IMG/VR virus record: IMGVR_UViG_3300030389_004215 | Span: 1-32,036 of that record | Length of the DNA stretch: 32,036 nucleotides | Direction: 5' to 3' (one strand) | Source: a virus | In this document: in pieces, positions 1 through 7,673 of the stretch | Position numbering within the stretch: position 1 is the first letter of the stretch | Layout: every line of letters begins with the position of its first letter | Made by a program: the position numbers and the translations under genes | Notes under the pieces: model-generated | Told to the model about the DNA's origin: nothing | What the model saw: the letters and a program-made list of their open reading frames with translations, nothing else | The model's database searches: none

Positions 1-9
1 AAGAATTAG

Positions 10-429
10 ATGACCTTATTTAAGTGGATAGACGAACTATTCACTAAGAAAAGACCTTGGGATAGTTTTTCAAAAGAGGAACAAAAGAAGTTCAGTCCGT
101 TTATGGTAAATCGTTATTTAAGTATGAATAATGATTTCTTACCTATTGTTAATCACTTTCAGAAGTTAACCATCGAGGTAATGCCACATTCTGCTGTATA
201 TAAGTTCTATTGTTCCTTACTTCCAAATAAGAAAACTTATCTAAGATATCTTAGTGGTAAAAAAACAAAGGTCAACGAGAAGGTTGTCCCTTTTATTCAA
301 GAATATTTTGAGGTTAGCAAGATACAAGCTAGTGAATATTATCAGTTGATGAATAAAGACGAGTTGAAGTCTTTACTAACCAAGTATGGTAAAACAGAAA
401 AAGAAATAAAAAAGATGGGTGTTAGATGA
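10..429 (+). CDS. 62: T4 gp62-like sliding-clamp loader small subunit
   Basis: Probable small subunit of the phage clamp loader, which with gp44 ATPase loads the sliding clamp onto primer-template DNA for phage DNA polymerase. The 139-residue protein opens with LFKWIDEL and KKRPWDSF, then MVNRYLSMN (about residues 32-40), VYKFYCSLLPNKKTYLRYL (about 63-81) and a C-terminal YYQLMNKDEL...KYG stretch. I recall this pattern from gp62 proteins of marine T4-like phages. It is shorter than T4 gp62 (about 187 residues) and purely helical-looking, as expected for this non-ATPase subunit. Bases 1-9 read aag aat tag, so the gene follows directly on, or overlaps, an upstream gene that is probably gp44. 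The downstream gene overlaps by ATGA. The assignment is from remembered family similarity, not a search. Confidence 0.72.
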   Translation: MTLFKWIDELFTKKRPWDSFSKEEQKKFSPFMVNRYLSMNNDFLPIVNHFQKLTIEVMPHSAVYKFYCSLLPNKKTYLRYLSGKKTKVNEKVVPFIQEYFEVSKIQASEYYQLMNKDELKSLLTKYGKTEKEIKKMGVR

Positions 430-770
430 ATAAATTATTTATGGCTATGTCCATATCGTTGTTAGGACATATTATTGCTTGGTTTCATATGCAAGGTCAG
501 TTTAAGTATGAGTGGGCAAAAAGTTTATGGTGGATAGTTCTTGGTGGAATACCTATAAGTTTTTGTTTTTTCTATGGAACAAAGTGGTACTATGACTATT
601 TTCAAAATTATTGGTATGTTAGACCAATAGGATTTGGTATGGCAACGCTAACTATGGGTATTTTAACTTGGTTGGTTTTGAATGAAGTGCCAGATACAAG
701 AACTATCATATCGTTAGTTTTATCAGTTGTTATTATTGCGATACAATTATCACATTTAATTATAAAATAG
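426..770 (+). CDS. Small four-helix integral membrane protein
   Basis: A 114-residue hydrophobic protein with four likely membrane spans (about residues 5-21, 33-51, 66-85 and 93-113) joined by short loops rich in Trp, Tyr and Lys. It would sit in the host inner membrane. No catalytic motif is visible. The size and four-span layout resemble small multidrug-resistance/EamA-half proteins, but I see no diagnostic residue to prove transport. It starts in an ATGA overlap with the gp62-like gene, so it is probably translated from the same replication-gene transcript. Function unknown. Confidence 0.7.
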   Translation: MNKLFMAMSISLLGHIIAWFHMQGQFKYEWAKSLWWIVLGGIPISFCFFYGTKWYYDYFQNYWYVRPIGFGMATLTMGILTWLVLNEVPDTRTIISLVLSVVIIAIQLSHLIIK

Positions 771-778
771 AGGTTATA

Positions 779-1156
779 ATGAATATAAAAGAAAGAGAAC
801 TTAATAAGTCAAGTGACACTCATCCCGTTGTAGAACAAATGGAGAAAGAATGGCCACAGATGACTAGAGAGTTTAAGAGATTACAGAGAGAACAGTACGA
901 ATTGTTTTGTAGAAAACAACATGATTATGGTCCTGGTAATATTTCAGTTGGAACTATGTTACAAACCGATGAAGAAGTTCACTTATCACTTACAGGTTTG
1001 TGGTTTAGAATGAACGATAAAATTCAGAGGTTAAAGACTTTGATTATGACTGGCAGAGAATCTGCTGTAGACGAACCATTAGAGGATGCATATTTAGATG
1101 TATCTAACTATGGTATTATGGCAACAATCGTTAAAAATGGTAAATGGGGTAAATAA
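779..1156 (+). CDS. Nmad1 / DUF1599 nucleotide-modification-associated protein
   Basis: The 125-residue protein carries the Nmad1 (DUF1599) signature: KQHDYGPGN at residues 46-54, GLWFRMNDKIQRL at 73-85, and DEPLEDAYLDVSNY at 98-111. The family is found mainly in phages and was named for association with enzymes that modify bases or nucleotides; its exact reaction is not established. The protein looks all-alpha and rich in acidic and Lys/Arg residues. It starts nine bases after the previous stop behind a GAGG ribosome site within the sequence gaggttataATG, a context repeated at other free-standing starts in this window. The family call is strong; a role in base modification here is inference. 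Confidence 0.8.
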   Translation: MNIKERELNKSSDTHPVVEQMEKEWPQMTREFKRLQREQYELFCRKQHDYGPGNISVGTMLQTDEEVHLSLTGLWFRMNDKIQRLKTLIMTGRESAVDEPLEDAYLDVSNYGIMATIVKNGKWGK

Positions 1157-1758
1157 TGGAAAGACATTGGGGAGAAAAACAAAAGAAAAAACAACCAAGA
1201 AAAGCTGATGCGTCTACTGGTGAAAAACACATATCGGTACAAGATAACAAGATATACTTTTACTCTGGCGTCAATAGAAATTCTTGTGTAGAGTTAAATA
1301 AAAAAATTGGTGAATTAGAAAGTAAAAGCTTGACATTATCCAAAACTCTTAGTATATTACCACCGTCAATAAAGATATTTATCAATTCAGGTGGTGGCAC
1401 TATAGTTAGTGGTATTGCTTCTATGGACACCATATTGAGATGTAAAGTTCCTGTTGAGACATATGTTGATGGTTTTTCTGCCAGTGCTGCTACATTCTTA
1501 ACAGTAGTTGGTAAGAAAAGATATATGAGTAGGAATTCATATATGCTGGTTCATCAATTATCTACTACATTTTGGGGAACTTATTCTAACTTTGAAGATG
1601 AGAAGCAAAACTTGGATTTGATGATGAAGAATATTAAGAACATCTATAAACAATACACAAAGATACCAATGAAGAAACTTAACGAAATACTAAAACACGA
1701 TTTGATGTGGGATGCTAAAACTTGTTTAGAATATGGAATGATTGACGAAATTATTTGA
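1156..1758 (+). CDS. ClpP-like serine protease
   Basis: A 200-residue ClpP/crotonase-fold protease. The nucleophile lies in GFSASAA (Ser110), the catalytic His in MLVHQLS (His133), and the Asp in the HDLMWDA segment (Asp182), matching the Ser-His-Asp order of ClpP. FINSGGG (residues 76-82) forms the expected oxyanion-side glycine strand and EYGMIDEI closes the domain. The first 30 residues are Lys/Arg-rich and lack the ClpP axial-loop sequence, so partnering with host ClpX/ClpA is uncertain. Phage ClpP-like proteins are often prohead proteases, but this gene lies in a replication block rather than beside capsid genes. It overlaps the previous stop (TAATG) and runs into the nuclease gene. Confidence 0.85.
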   Translation: MERHWGEKQKKKQPRKADASTGEKHISVQDNKIYFYSGVNRNSCVELNKKIGELESKSLTLSKTLSILPPSIKIFINSGGGTIVSGIASMDTILRCKVPVETYVDGFSASAATFLTVVGKKRYMSRNSYMLVHQLSTTFWGTYSNFEDEKQNLDLMMKNIKNIYKQYTKIPMKKLNEILKHDLMWDAKTCLEYGMIDEII

Positions 1759-2621
1759 TGGCACATATATCACATAGTCAGTTTACCACTTATAACGATT
1801 GTAACCTTAAATGGAAACTTCGTTATATAGATAAATTAGGAACTTTCGTAGGTAACATACACACTCTCTTTGGTTCAGCAATGCACACCGTGATACAAGA
1901 ATATCTATCGGTAATGTACAACAAATCTATTGTTGCTGCTGAGAAGATTAACATGGAGTCTCGGTTAAAAGAAGAGATGGTTGCTGAGTTTACTAAGATA
2001 AAAGAAAGTCAAAATGTGTTACCTTGTAGTCAAGACGAAATGATGGAGTTCTATCAAGATGGTCTTGCCATCTTAGAACATTTCAGAAAGTATCGTAATA
2101 AATACTTTATGAAACAGAATTGGGATTTAGTTGGTATAGAAGTTCCAATCCTAAAAGATGTCCAAGAGGGTGTGGAAATGATGGGTTTCTTGGATGTTGT
2201 CTTACGAAACAAGATATCAGGTAAGGTGGTTATCATTGACCTAAAAACTGCTACTCGTGGTTGGACAGATTATCAGAAGAAAGATTTCAATAAGAAATCT
2301 CAGTTGTTGCTTTACAAGAAATATTACTCAGAACTATTTGATGTTCCATTGGATAAGATAGATGTAATGTTTTTGATTTTAAAAAGAAAGATAGCTAAGA
2401 ATCCTGATTTTCTAATCACAAGACTACAGAAGTTTGAACCGGCAAACGGAGTTCCAAGCATCAATAAGGTTATGGCTAAGTTTGATGAGTTTAGAAAAGG
2501 TGTCTTTGATGATAAGGGTAAATATCTATTAGAAAGAACTTATGCTGCGAAACCAGGTAAGGTATGTAAGTTCTGTGAATTTTACGATACGGAGCATTGT
2601 AAATGGGGGAAAATCCTATAA
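1758..2621 (+). CDS. PD-(D/E)XK nuclease of the Cas4/RecB-like family with four-cysteine Fe-S motif
   Basis: A 287-residue exonuclease-type protein. Nuclease motifs in order: FGSAMH (His43), GFLDVV (Asp146), IDLKT (Asp161 and Lys163) and QLLLY (Gln182 to Tyr186). One Cys near the N terminus (Cys15) and three near the C terminus (Cys270, Cys273, Cys281 in CKFC...HC) match the [4Fe-4S] arrangement of Cas4 and AddB nucleases. It would act on phage or host DNA ends in recombination or replication; no CRISPR genes are present. I chose ATG 1758, which overlaps the previous TGA by one base, over an in-frame TTG three bases upstream. It overlaps the next gene by 19 bases. Confidence 0.85.
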   Translation: MAHISHSQFTTYNDCNLKWKLRYIDKLGTFVGNIHTLFGSAMHTVIQEYLSVMYNKSIVAAEKINMESRLKEEMVAEFTKIKESQNVLPCSQDEMMEFYQDGLAILEHFRKYRNKYFMKQNWDLVGIEVPILKDVQEGVEMMGFLDVVLRNKISGKVVIIDLKTATRGWTDYQKKDFNKKSQLLLYKKYYSELFDVPLDKIDVMFLILKRKIAKNPDFLITRLQKFEPANGVPSINKVMAKFDEFRKGVFDDKGKYLLERTYAAKPGKVCKFCEFYDTEHCKWGKIL

Positions 2622-3019
2622 AGGTAGGAATTGTAGGGAGTCGTAAGTACGAAAACCGAAAGAAAATAAAAGAGTTTATCTTCAAGTTGAAGACAGATAA
2701 AGGTGCTGATACAATAATAGTTAGTGGTGGATGTAAAACAGGTGCTGATAGGTACGCTAAAAAGTATGCCTTAGAGTTAGGATTACAGTATCAAGAGTTT
2801 CCACCGTTTCATGAAACCTGGAACATCTATTGTCCGAAAGATAAACAAGATTATGGTAGGCCATATAGTATTAAAAACTTTTTTGCTCGTAACAAAATAA
2901 TAGCAGCTTACTCTGATTATGTGGTAGCTTTCATTCCACGAGGTGTAGAGTCAAAGGGTTCTATGTCTACAATTAATTATGCCAAGAAATTTGGAAAAAA
3001 ACATCTTGTTATTGATTAA
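2603..3019 (+). CDS. SLOG-family nucleotide-binding protein (YspA/DUF2493-like)
   Basis: A 138-residue Rossmann-like protein with the SLOG signatures VGIVGSRKY (residues 8-16) and VSGGCKTGADRYAKKYA (about 40-56), followed by a FPPFHETW strand and a C-terminal VVAFIPRG sheet. This is the YspA/DUF2493 branch related to DprA and lysine-decarboxylase-like proteins. The family binds nucleotides or nucleotide-derived ligands; some members act in nucleotide metabolism or signalling, but this one's ligand is unknown. ATG 2603 has GGAG at 2591-2594, eight bases upstream. It lies inside the end of the nuclease gene and closes the first operon before a 42-base spacer. Confidence 0.78.
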   Translation: MGENPIKVGIVGSRKYENRKKIKEFIFKLKTDKGADTIIVSGGCKTGADRYAKKYALELGLQYQEFPPFHETWNIYCPKDKQDYGRPYSIKNFFARNKIIAAYSDYVVAFIPRGVESKGSMSTINYAKKFGKKHLVID

Positions 3020-3025
3020 AGTATA

Positions 3026-3033
3026 TATTTATA
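3026..3033 (+). promoter_or_regulatory. TATTTATA intergenic motif, candidate phage promoter element (copy 1)
   Basis: The spacer 3020-3061 is almost pure A/T around TATTTATA and ends 28 bases before ATG 3062. The same octamer appears in the spacers before 20718 and 30528. Its complement is TATAAATA, identical to the core of the T4 late promoter but pointing the other way. A loose sigma70 reading also exists (TTGTTA at 3006-3011, 17 bases, TTATAT at 3029-3034). A promoter role is inferred from position and recurrence only. Confidence 0.35.
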
Positions 3034-3061
3034 TATACGAGTTATAAACAAGGAATCGGTT

Positions 3062-3265
3062 ATGAAAAAAGATACTTTAACGAAGTTGACATCTGTAAAA
3101 ATACTTAAATCACTATATGAACAATTTAAGTTTAAAACGGTCAACTCATCAATGAATTTACAAAAGTTAGTCAATCGTTCTATTCATCAATACATCCACG
3201 ACAATGTTATTCAGGAACAAATAGAAACTTACGACCAACTTCATGTAAGTGGGAGTCAATTCTAA
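3062..3265 (+). CDS. Small ribbon-helix-helix-like protein
   Basis: A 67-residue protein whose first half (LTKLTSVKILKSLYEQFK) reads as a short strand followed by a helix, and whose second part (LQKLVNRSIHQYI) reads as the second helix of a ribbon-helix-helix fold. Such proteins bind DNA as dimers and commonly act as repressors or phage transcription regulators. The last 15 residues are polar. It is the first gene after the AT-rich spacer at 3020-3061, with AAGGAA upstream of ATG 3062, and is coupled by TAATG to the next gene. The fold call is from pattern only and could be wrong for a protein this short. Confidence 0.5.
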   Translation: MKKDTLTKLTSVKILKSLYEQFKFKTVNSSMNLQKLVNRSIHQYIHDNVIQEQIETYDQLHVSGSQF

Positions 3266-3507
3266 TGAGAGAAGAATTAATTAAAGCAAGTGCAATACAC
3301 TTTGAGGCACACATAGAAAAACATCGTATAAACGTTGAAAATCTATTACACAATTCAGTTGGTGTAGCAGAACACGCTGATATCATGGAAACCATAGAAA
3401 AAGAGTTAGAAATTATCGCCGAATATGATGATAAATTAAGTGTTCTGAATAAATATTTTCCTAAAAATTATCAAGGTGATGACACAAGGAAGTTGATAAA
3501 TGGCTAA
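3265..3507 (+). CDS. Small conserved phage protein of unknown function
   Basis: An 80-residue acidic helical protein beginning MREELIKASAIHFEAHIEKH, with VGVAEHADIMETIEKELE (about residues 32-49) and EYDDKLSVL after it. I recall similar short proteins, with the same N-terminal helix and a GxxEHxDxxE segment, from T4-like marine phages, but no function is attached to them. There are no cysteines, membrane spans or catalytic motifs. It overlaps the previous stop by one base and its end overlaps the glycosyltransferase start at 3500 by eight bases, so it is translationally coupled to the glycan operon. Confidence 0.65.
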   Translation: MREELIKASAIHFEAHIEKHRINVENLLHNSVGVAEHADIMETIEKELEIIAEYDDKLSVLNKYFPKNYQGDDTRKLING

Positions 3508-4858
3508 GAAAAAAATATTATTAATGTCTGATGACTTAAGGATGCATAGCGGAGTAGCTACTGTATCAAAAGACATTGTGTTTGAAACACTAAATGAATA
3601 CGATTGGGTTCAGATTGGTGGTGCAATAAAACATCCTGAAAAAGGTAAAGTTATTGATATGTCACAAGGTCTTGACGAGTTTGGAATAAAAGATGGTTAT
3701 TTAAGAGTATATCCTGTTGATGGTTATGGTAATGAAGACATCCTTAGAGAAGTTATGGCTTTAGAAAAACCAGATGCTATACTCCATTATACAGATCCTC
3801 GTTTTTGGATATGGTTCTATAACATGGAGTCTGAGATTCGTAGAGAAATTCCAATATTTTATTACAATATTTGGGATGATTTACCAGATCCACAATATAA
3901 CAGAAACTACTATAGAAGTTCAGATTTGTTGATGGCAATATCTAAACAGACATATGGTATAAACAAAAGACTATTACCTGAGTATCAGGATTGGCAAATA
4001 ACTTATGTGCCACATGGTATATCGGAGAGAAGATTTCATAAAGTAGAAGATGATAATACTTCACTATTAGATTTTGATGCTAAATATGGTCTATCTGATA
4101 AGACCTTTAAAATACTTTATAGTAATAGAAACATTCGTAGAAAAATGCCAGGTGATGTTCTATTATCTTATAAATACTTTATGGATGAATTAACACCTGA
4201 ACAAAGAAAAGAATGTGTTCTCATCTTTCATTGTGCTCCAATAGATGAAAACGGCACAGATTTACCAAGAGTGCAAAAACATCTATGTCCAGATTATGAT
4301 ATCTGTTTTACATACGATTTAGAAAATAGACCGTTCAATGATTCAGAAATGAATTTATTATTTAACTCGTCCGATGTCTATATTAACCTTGCTAGTAACG
4401 AAGGTTTTGGTTTAGGTAGTTGTGAAGCGATGACCGTTGGAACACCGATAATTGTAAATGTTACTGGTGGATTACAAGACCAATGTGGATTTAGAAAAGA
4501 TGGTGAGTTCTTAACACCTGATGATTATATCGAGTTAGGTTCTAATCATTTAGGAACTCATACTGAACATGGTGAGTGGGTATTTCCTGTTTATCCATCT
4601 AATAGAAGTTTACAAGGTTCACCAGCCACACCTTACATTTGGGATGATAGATGTAAACCAGAAGATGCGGCAGTTCAGTTAAGAAAACTATACGACTTAG
4701 GTAGAGAACAAAGAAAAAGATTAGGTTCAATTGGAACGGATTTTTGTAGGGAAAATCAAATGACAGCAAAAGCAATGGGACAAAATTTTATTGATTCTAT
4801 GAATAGTGCTTTTAAAAATTGGAAACCAAAATCAAAATATCATATGGAGGCAGTATGA
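3500..4858 (+). CDS. GT-B glycosyltransferase, GT4-like
   Basis: A 452-residue retaining-type glycosyltransferase of GT-B fold. The N-terminal domain starts with ILLMSDDLRMHSGVATVSKDI, including the Gly-containing acceptor-side loop. The linker carries YVPHGI (about residues 169-174). The C-terminal domain has the EX7E motif EGFGLGSCE (Glu301 to Glu309) that contacts the nucleotide-sugar donor in GT4 enzymes. No membrane segment is present, so it should be cytoplasmic. It is the first gene of a 27-kb glycan block. ATG 3500 is preceded by AAGGAAG at 3486-3492. Donor and acceptor cannot be read from sequence. Confidence 0.85.
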   Translation: MAKKKILLMSDDLRMHSGVATVSKDIVFETLNEYDWVQIGGAIKHPEKGKVIDMSQGLDEFGIKDGYLRVYPVDGYGNEDILREVMALEKPDAILHYTDPRFWIWFYNMESEIRREIPIFYYNIWDDLPDPQYNRNYYRSSDLLMAISKQTYGINKRLLPEYQDWQITYVPHGISERRFHKVEDDNTSLLDFDAKYGLSDKTFKILYSNRNIRRKMPGDVLLSYKYFMDELTPEQRKECVLIFHCAPIDENGTDLPRVQKHLCPDYDICFTYDLENRPFNDSEMNLLFNSSDVYINLASNEGFGLGSCEAMTVGTPIIVNVTGGLQDQCGFRKDGEFLTPDDYIELGSNHLGTHTEHGEWVFPVYPSNRSLQGSPATPYIWDDRCKPEDAAVQLRKLYDLGREQRKRLGSIGTDFCRENQMTAKAMGQNFIDSMNSAFKNWKPKSKYHMEAV

Positions 4859-6210
4859 AACGGATTGTGTTAATGATAGCACCTTTCAACACGCGTAGTG
4901 GTTATGGTGATCACGCTCGTTCAATATATTATTCTATCATGGATAGACAAGATTTGGATATTAAATGTATTGATGTGAAATGGGGAAACACACCACGAAA
5001 TCATCTTAGACCTGAAGTTCCAAGACACAAGAAGTTATTAGATACCTTTATAAATCAAGACCAAATAAAAGGTCAGCCAGACATATTGATTGATATCAGA
5101 ATACCTAATGAGTTTGCTACTGGTGGAAAAGTTAATATTGGTATAACTGCTGGTGTAGAAACTGATGTTGTTTCGCCTGAGTTTTTAGATGGCATGAACC
5201 GAATGAACTTTAATATAGTTCCATCTAAATTTACAGCAGAAACATTTAATCGTTGTACTTATGACCGAATGGAAAATCAACCAAACGGAGAAAAGGCAAA
5301 AGTTGGTGAAGTTAAGAACGAAAGACCTATCCATGTTTTGTTTGAAGGAGTTGATACTAACGTATATTCTCCGAAACAAAAACATGAATTAGAGGGTAAA
5401 CTATATGAAGAATTAGATGAACTTATCAAAGAAGATTTTGCCTATCTACATGTAGGTCAATGGGGAAATGCTAAATTTGGTGAAGACAGAAAAAATATCG
5501 GAGTTTTAATAAAATCATTTTTAAAGTCTTTCGCCAACATACCTAATGCACCAGCACTTGTTCTTAAAACGAATGGTGCCAATTTTAGTATTCTTGATAG
5601 ACATGATATGAAAAAGAGAATACAAGAAGTAAAAGAAATGTTTTCAGGAGTAAACTTACCAAACATTTATTTAATACACGGCGACCTTACTATTGATGAA
5701 ATGTCAACACTTTATAATCATCCTAAGATTGGTGCTTTCATCACTTGTACTCACGGTGAAGGATTTGGAAGACCGATGTTAGAAGCTAGTTGTTGTGATT
5801 TACCTGTAATTGCTACTAAATGGAGTGGCCACCTTGACTTTTTAACAGATTCAGAATCTATGTTGATTGATGGTTTTCTAAAGGAAGTTCCTAAATCGGC
5901 TTTATGGAAACCAATTATTGTAGAACCATCAAAATGGTTTAACGTAAATGAAGCTGACGTTGTGAGAAAAATTAGAACTTTTCACAAGAAAAGAAAATTA
6001 ATACAAAAGAAAGCTGTTCGTTTAGGCAAAAAAAATAGAAGAGAGTTTTCTCTGATAAAAATGAAAAATGAATTTAATAAAATATTAGATGAAGTTTTAA
6101 AGTCAGTACCACAATCTGTGAGTTTGAAATTGCCAAAACTTAAAAAAGTAGGCGGTGAAAAATCACAACCAGCAAAACTTAAATTACCTAAATTGAAAAA
6201 GGTGACCTAA
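4855..6210 (+). CDS. GT-B glycosyltransferase, GT4-like, with basic C-terminal repeat
   Basis: A 451-residue GT4-like enzyme. The N terminus has APFNTRSGYGDHAR (residues 9-22, the Gly loop), the middle has FEGVDTN (about 163-169), and GEGFGRPMLE supplies the EX7E donor motif (Glu302 to Glu310). The extreme C terminus is unusual: two copies of LKLPKLKKV (residues 424-432 and 442-450) separated by nine residues, strongly basic. I chose ATG 4855, which has GGAGG at 4846-4850 and overlaps the previous TGA, over an in-frame TTG at 4819. Together with the preceding gene this forms a tandem GT4 pair that may add consecutive sugars. Confidence 0.85.
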   Translation: MKRIVLMIAPFNTRSGYGDHARSIYYSIMDRQDLDIKCIDVKWGNTPRNHLRPEVPRHKKLLDTFINQDQIKGQPDILIDIRIPNEFATGGKVNIGITAGVETDVVSPEFLDGMNRMNFNIVPSKFTAETFNRCTYDRMENQPNGEKAKVGEVKNERPIHVLFEGVDTNVYSPKQKHELEGKLYEELDELIKEDFAYLHVGQWGNAKFGEDRKNIGVLIKSFLKSFANIPNAPALVLKTNGANFSILDRHDMKKRIQEVKEMFSGVNLPNIYLIHGDLTIDEMSTLYNHPKIGAFITCTHGEGFGRPMLEASCCDLPVIATKWSGHLDFLTDSESMLIDGFLKEVPKSALWKPIIVEPSKWFNVNEADVVRKIRTFHKKRKLIQKKAVRLGKKNRREFSLIKMKNEFNKILDEVLKSVPQSVSLKLPKLKKVGGEKSQPAKLKLPKLKKVT

Positions 6211-6599
6211 TGGAAGATTTTGTGTTAAGAGTCAAGTGTCCATTAGACTCTTGTAGTGAGGTAGAAGAGTCAATGGTATTGTTAGGTGATAATGAACAGA
6301 ACATGCAATGCTTAGCCTGTGGATACGCTTCTAATAGTAGTATGAAAACTCACATCAAACCTTTTCCTGAAGATTTTAAAGATGTGTGTGTAGAAACAGA
6401 TAAGGGTAGGTATTGGGCACCATCAGTATTCACTACGGAAAACTATAATGTTGTTCCTATGGTCGATGAAGGTGTATTAAAGTGGAGAATATTCCCACAT
6501 CAGGATCCTGAAACAGAAGTGATAGTTCCTAACTTTATAGATGCTTATAAAATGGTAGAAAAAATGGAGAAAGTTCTTGGCGAGACGATACAACAATAG
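6210..6599 (+). CDS. Small zinc-ribbon protein of unknown function
   Basis: A 129-residue protein with an N-terminal zinc ribbon formed by two cysteine pairs: Cys10/Cys15 (CPLDSC) and Cys34/Cys37 (CLACG). The rest is an acidic domain with FPEDFKD, GRYWAPSVF and VLKWRIFPHQ. Proteins of this shape occur in T4-like marine phages, to my recollection without assigned function. It might bind nucleic acid or act as a partner of the neighbouring glycosyltransferases. Its ATG overlaps the previous TAA, and the next gene starts within its last 23 bases. Confidence 0.65.
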   Translation: MEDFVLRVKCPLDSCSEVEESMVLLGDNEQNMQCLACGYASNSSMKTHIKPFPEDFKDVCVETDKGRYWAPSVFTTENYNVVPMVDEGVLKWRIFPHQDPETEVIVPNFIDAYKMVEKMEKVLGETIQQ

Positions 6600-7035
6600 A
6601 AGAATAGTTAAGTCTATTCAGACAATATCATTTGGTAGATTGTTACCTGGTATGATAGTCACTTTTAACTATTCAGAAAGTGGTGTTACGGATCCTCGTC
6701 CTATTTTACTTTTTCTACATAGGAATTCGATAAGTAATAACCTTGAAGGACTAAACTTAAATTATCTTAATCCAACAAAGTTGAAAAAATTATTTCAAGT
6801 TATGGATTTTAAAAAGACTAAACTGGATGAGGTTGAGAATTTAATTAACTTAACAGACGATTACTTTCGAATTCAGATTTCTAATCCAAAGAAAAGGTCT
6901 GCTATGTCCACTAAAAGATTTTATAGTGACGTTGTATCATCAGATAAATACTTTCAAGAGGCATATAGAGCATATAAACTTAGTAAATTAACTTCATTAA
7001 AAGTTACACAAATAAACACACAATTTATTCAATGA
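6577..7035 (+). CDS. Hypothetical protein with TTG start
   Basis: A 152-residue protein I cannot assign. It has a beta-rich first half (ISFGRLLPGMIVTFNY, then VTDPRPILLFLHRN and LEGLNLNYL) suggestive of a small barrel or SH3-like domain, and a basic helical second half ending SKLTSLKVTQINTQFIQ. The phrases LLPGMIVTFNY and LNLNYL recur in phage proteins of unknown function, as I remember them. There is no ATG until codon 26. TTG 6577 is the best start because GGAGA lies at 6566-6570, six bases before it. Bases 6577-6599 are shared with the preceding gene. Confidence 0.6.
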   Translation: MARRYNNRRIVKSIQTISFGRLLPGMIVTFNYSESGVTDPRPILLFLHRNSISNNLEGLNLNYLNPTKLKKLFQVMDFKKTKLDEVENLINLTDDYFRIQISNPKKRSAMSTKRFYSDVVSSDKYFQEAYRAYKLSKLTSLKVTQINTQFIQ

Positions 7036-7673
7036 AAATTAGTTATTCAATGTTGGTTCACAATGAAACCGACACTCTTGAAAAGTTATTAGAATTTTTA
7101 GTAAAATTCAAACAACCACAAGACGAAATTGTTGTATTAGACGATTACTCTACCGAGGAAAAAACTAAAGCCATTTTAGATTATTATTCTTCAGCGGAGG
7201 GTATTATATTAGACCAACGAAATCTACTGCATGATTTTGCAAGTCAAAAAAACTACCTTAAGAATATGTGTTCGAGTGATTATAGTTTTAATTTAGATGC
7301 AGATGAAATGGTTTCACATTGGTTCATGAAAGACATACACGAGATACTTGAAGGTAACGAAGTTGATTTAATATATGTTCCAAGAATAAATACAGTAGAT
7401 GGGATAACGGAGGAACATTGTAGAATGTATGGTTACACGATGAATGAAAAGGGGTGGATAAACTTTCCTGATTGGCAACCTCGTATCTTTCGTAACAGAC
7501 CAAACATTCGTTGGGAAAAACCTGTACATGAACGGGTAGTCGGTTTTCAGACTTATGCCCATTTACCAATGGAACAAAAGTATTCTATTATCCACACTAA
7601 AACAATAGAAAGGCAGGTAGAACAAAACAGATTCTACAATGAAGAAATAACTGCAAAACTTAGAGGAATTTAA
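7032..7673 (+). CDS. GT2-family glycosyltransferase (GT-A fold, WaaE-like)
   Basis: A 213-residue GT-A enzyme. VVLDDYSTEEKT (about residues 34-45) is the nucleotide-binding strand, and NLDADEM (Asp89, Asp91, Glu92) is the metal-binding DxD-type motif. The later WINFPDWQPRIFRN and IRWEKPVHE segments are typical of WaaE/KdtX-type GT2 proteins that modify lipopolysaccharide cores. It is somewhat short for the family (about 250-300 residues), with little after the acceptor domain. It is soluble, with no membrane helices. It overlaps its neighbours on both sides by ATGA or equivalent. Confidence 0.82.
   Translation: MKISYSMLVHNETDTLEKLLEFLVKFKQPQDEIVVLDDYSTEEKTKAILDYYSSAEGIILDQRNLLHDFASQKNYLKNMCSSDYSFNLDADEMVSHWFMKDIHEILEGNEVDLIYVPRINTVDGITEEHCRMYGYTMNEKGWINFPDWQPRIFRNRPNIRWEKPVHERVVGFQTYAHLPMEQKYSIIHTKTIERQVEQNRFYNEEITAKLRGI

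Noticed and set aside
1758-2621. Cas4-like protein as evidence for a CRISPR locus.
   Set aside because: No repeat array or other cas gene is present; phage RecB/Cas4-type nucleases commonly stand alone.
2603-3019. DprA-type DNA-uptake protein.
   Set aside because: The motif belongs to the SLOG superfamily, but the size and GSRKY start fit the YspA/DUF2493 branch better than DprA.
3043-3050. TATAAACA as a forward T4-type late promoter.
   Set aside because: It is only 12 bases before the ATG and overlaps the ribosome-site region, leaving almost no leader; the match is one base off consensus.
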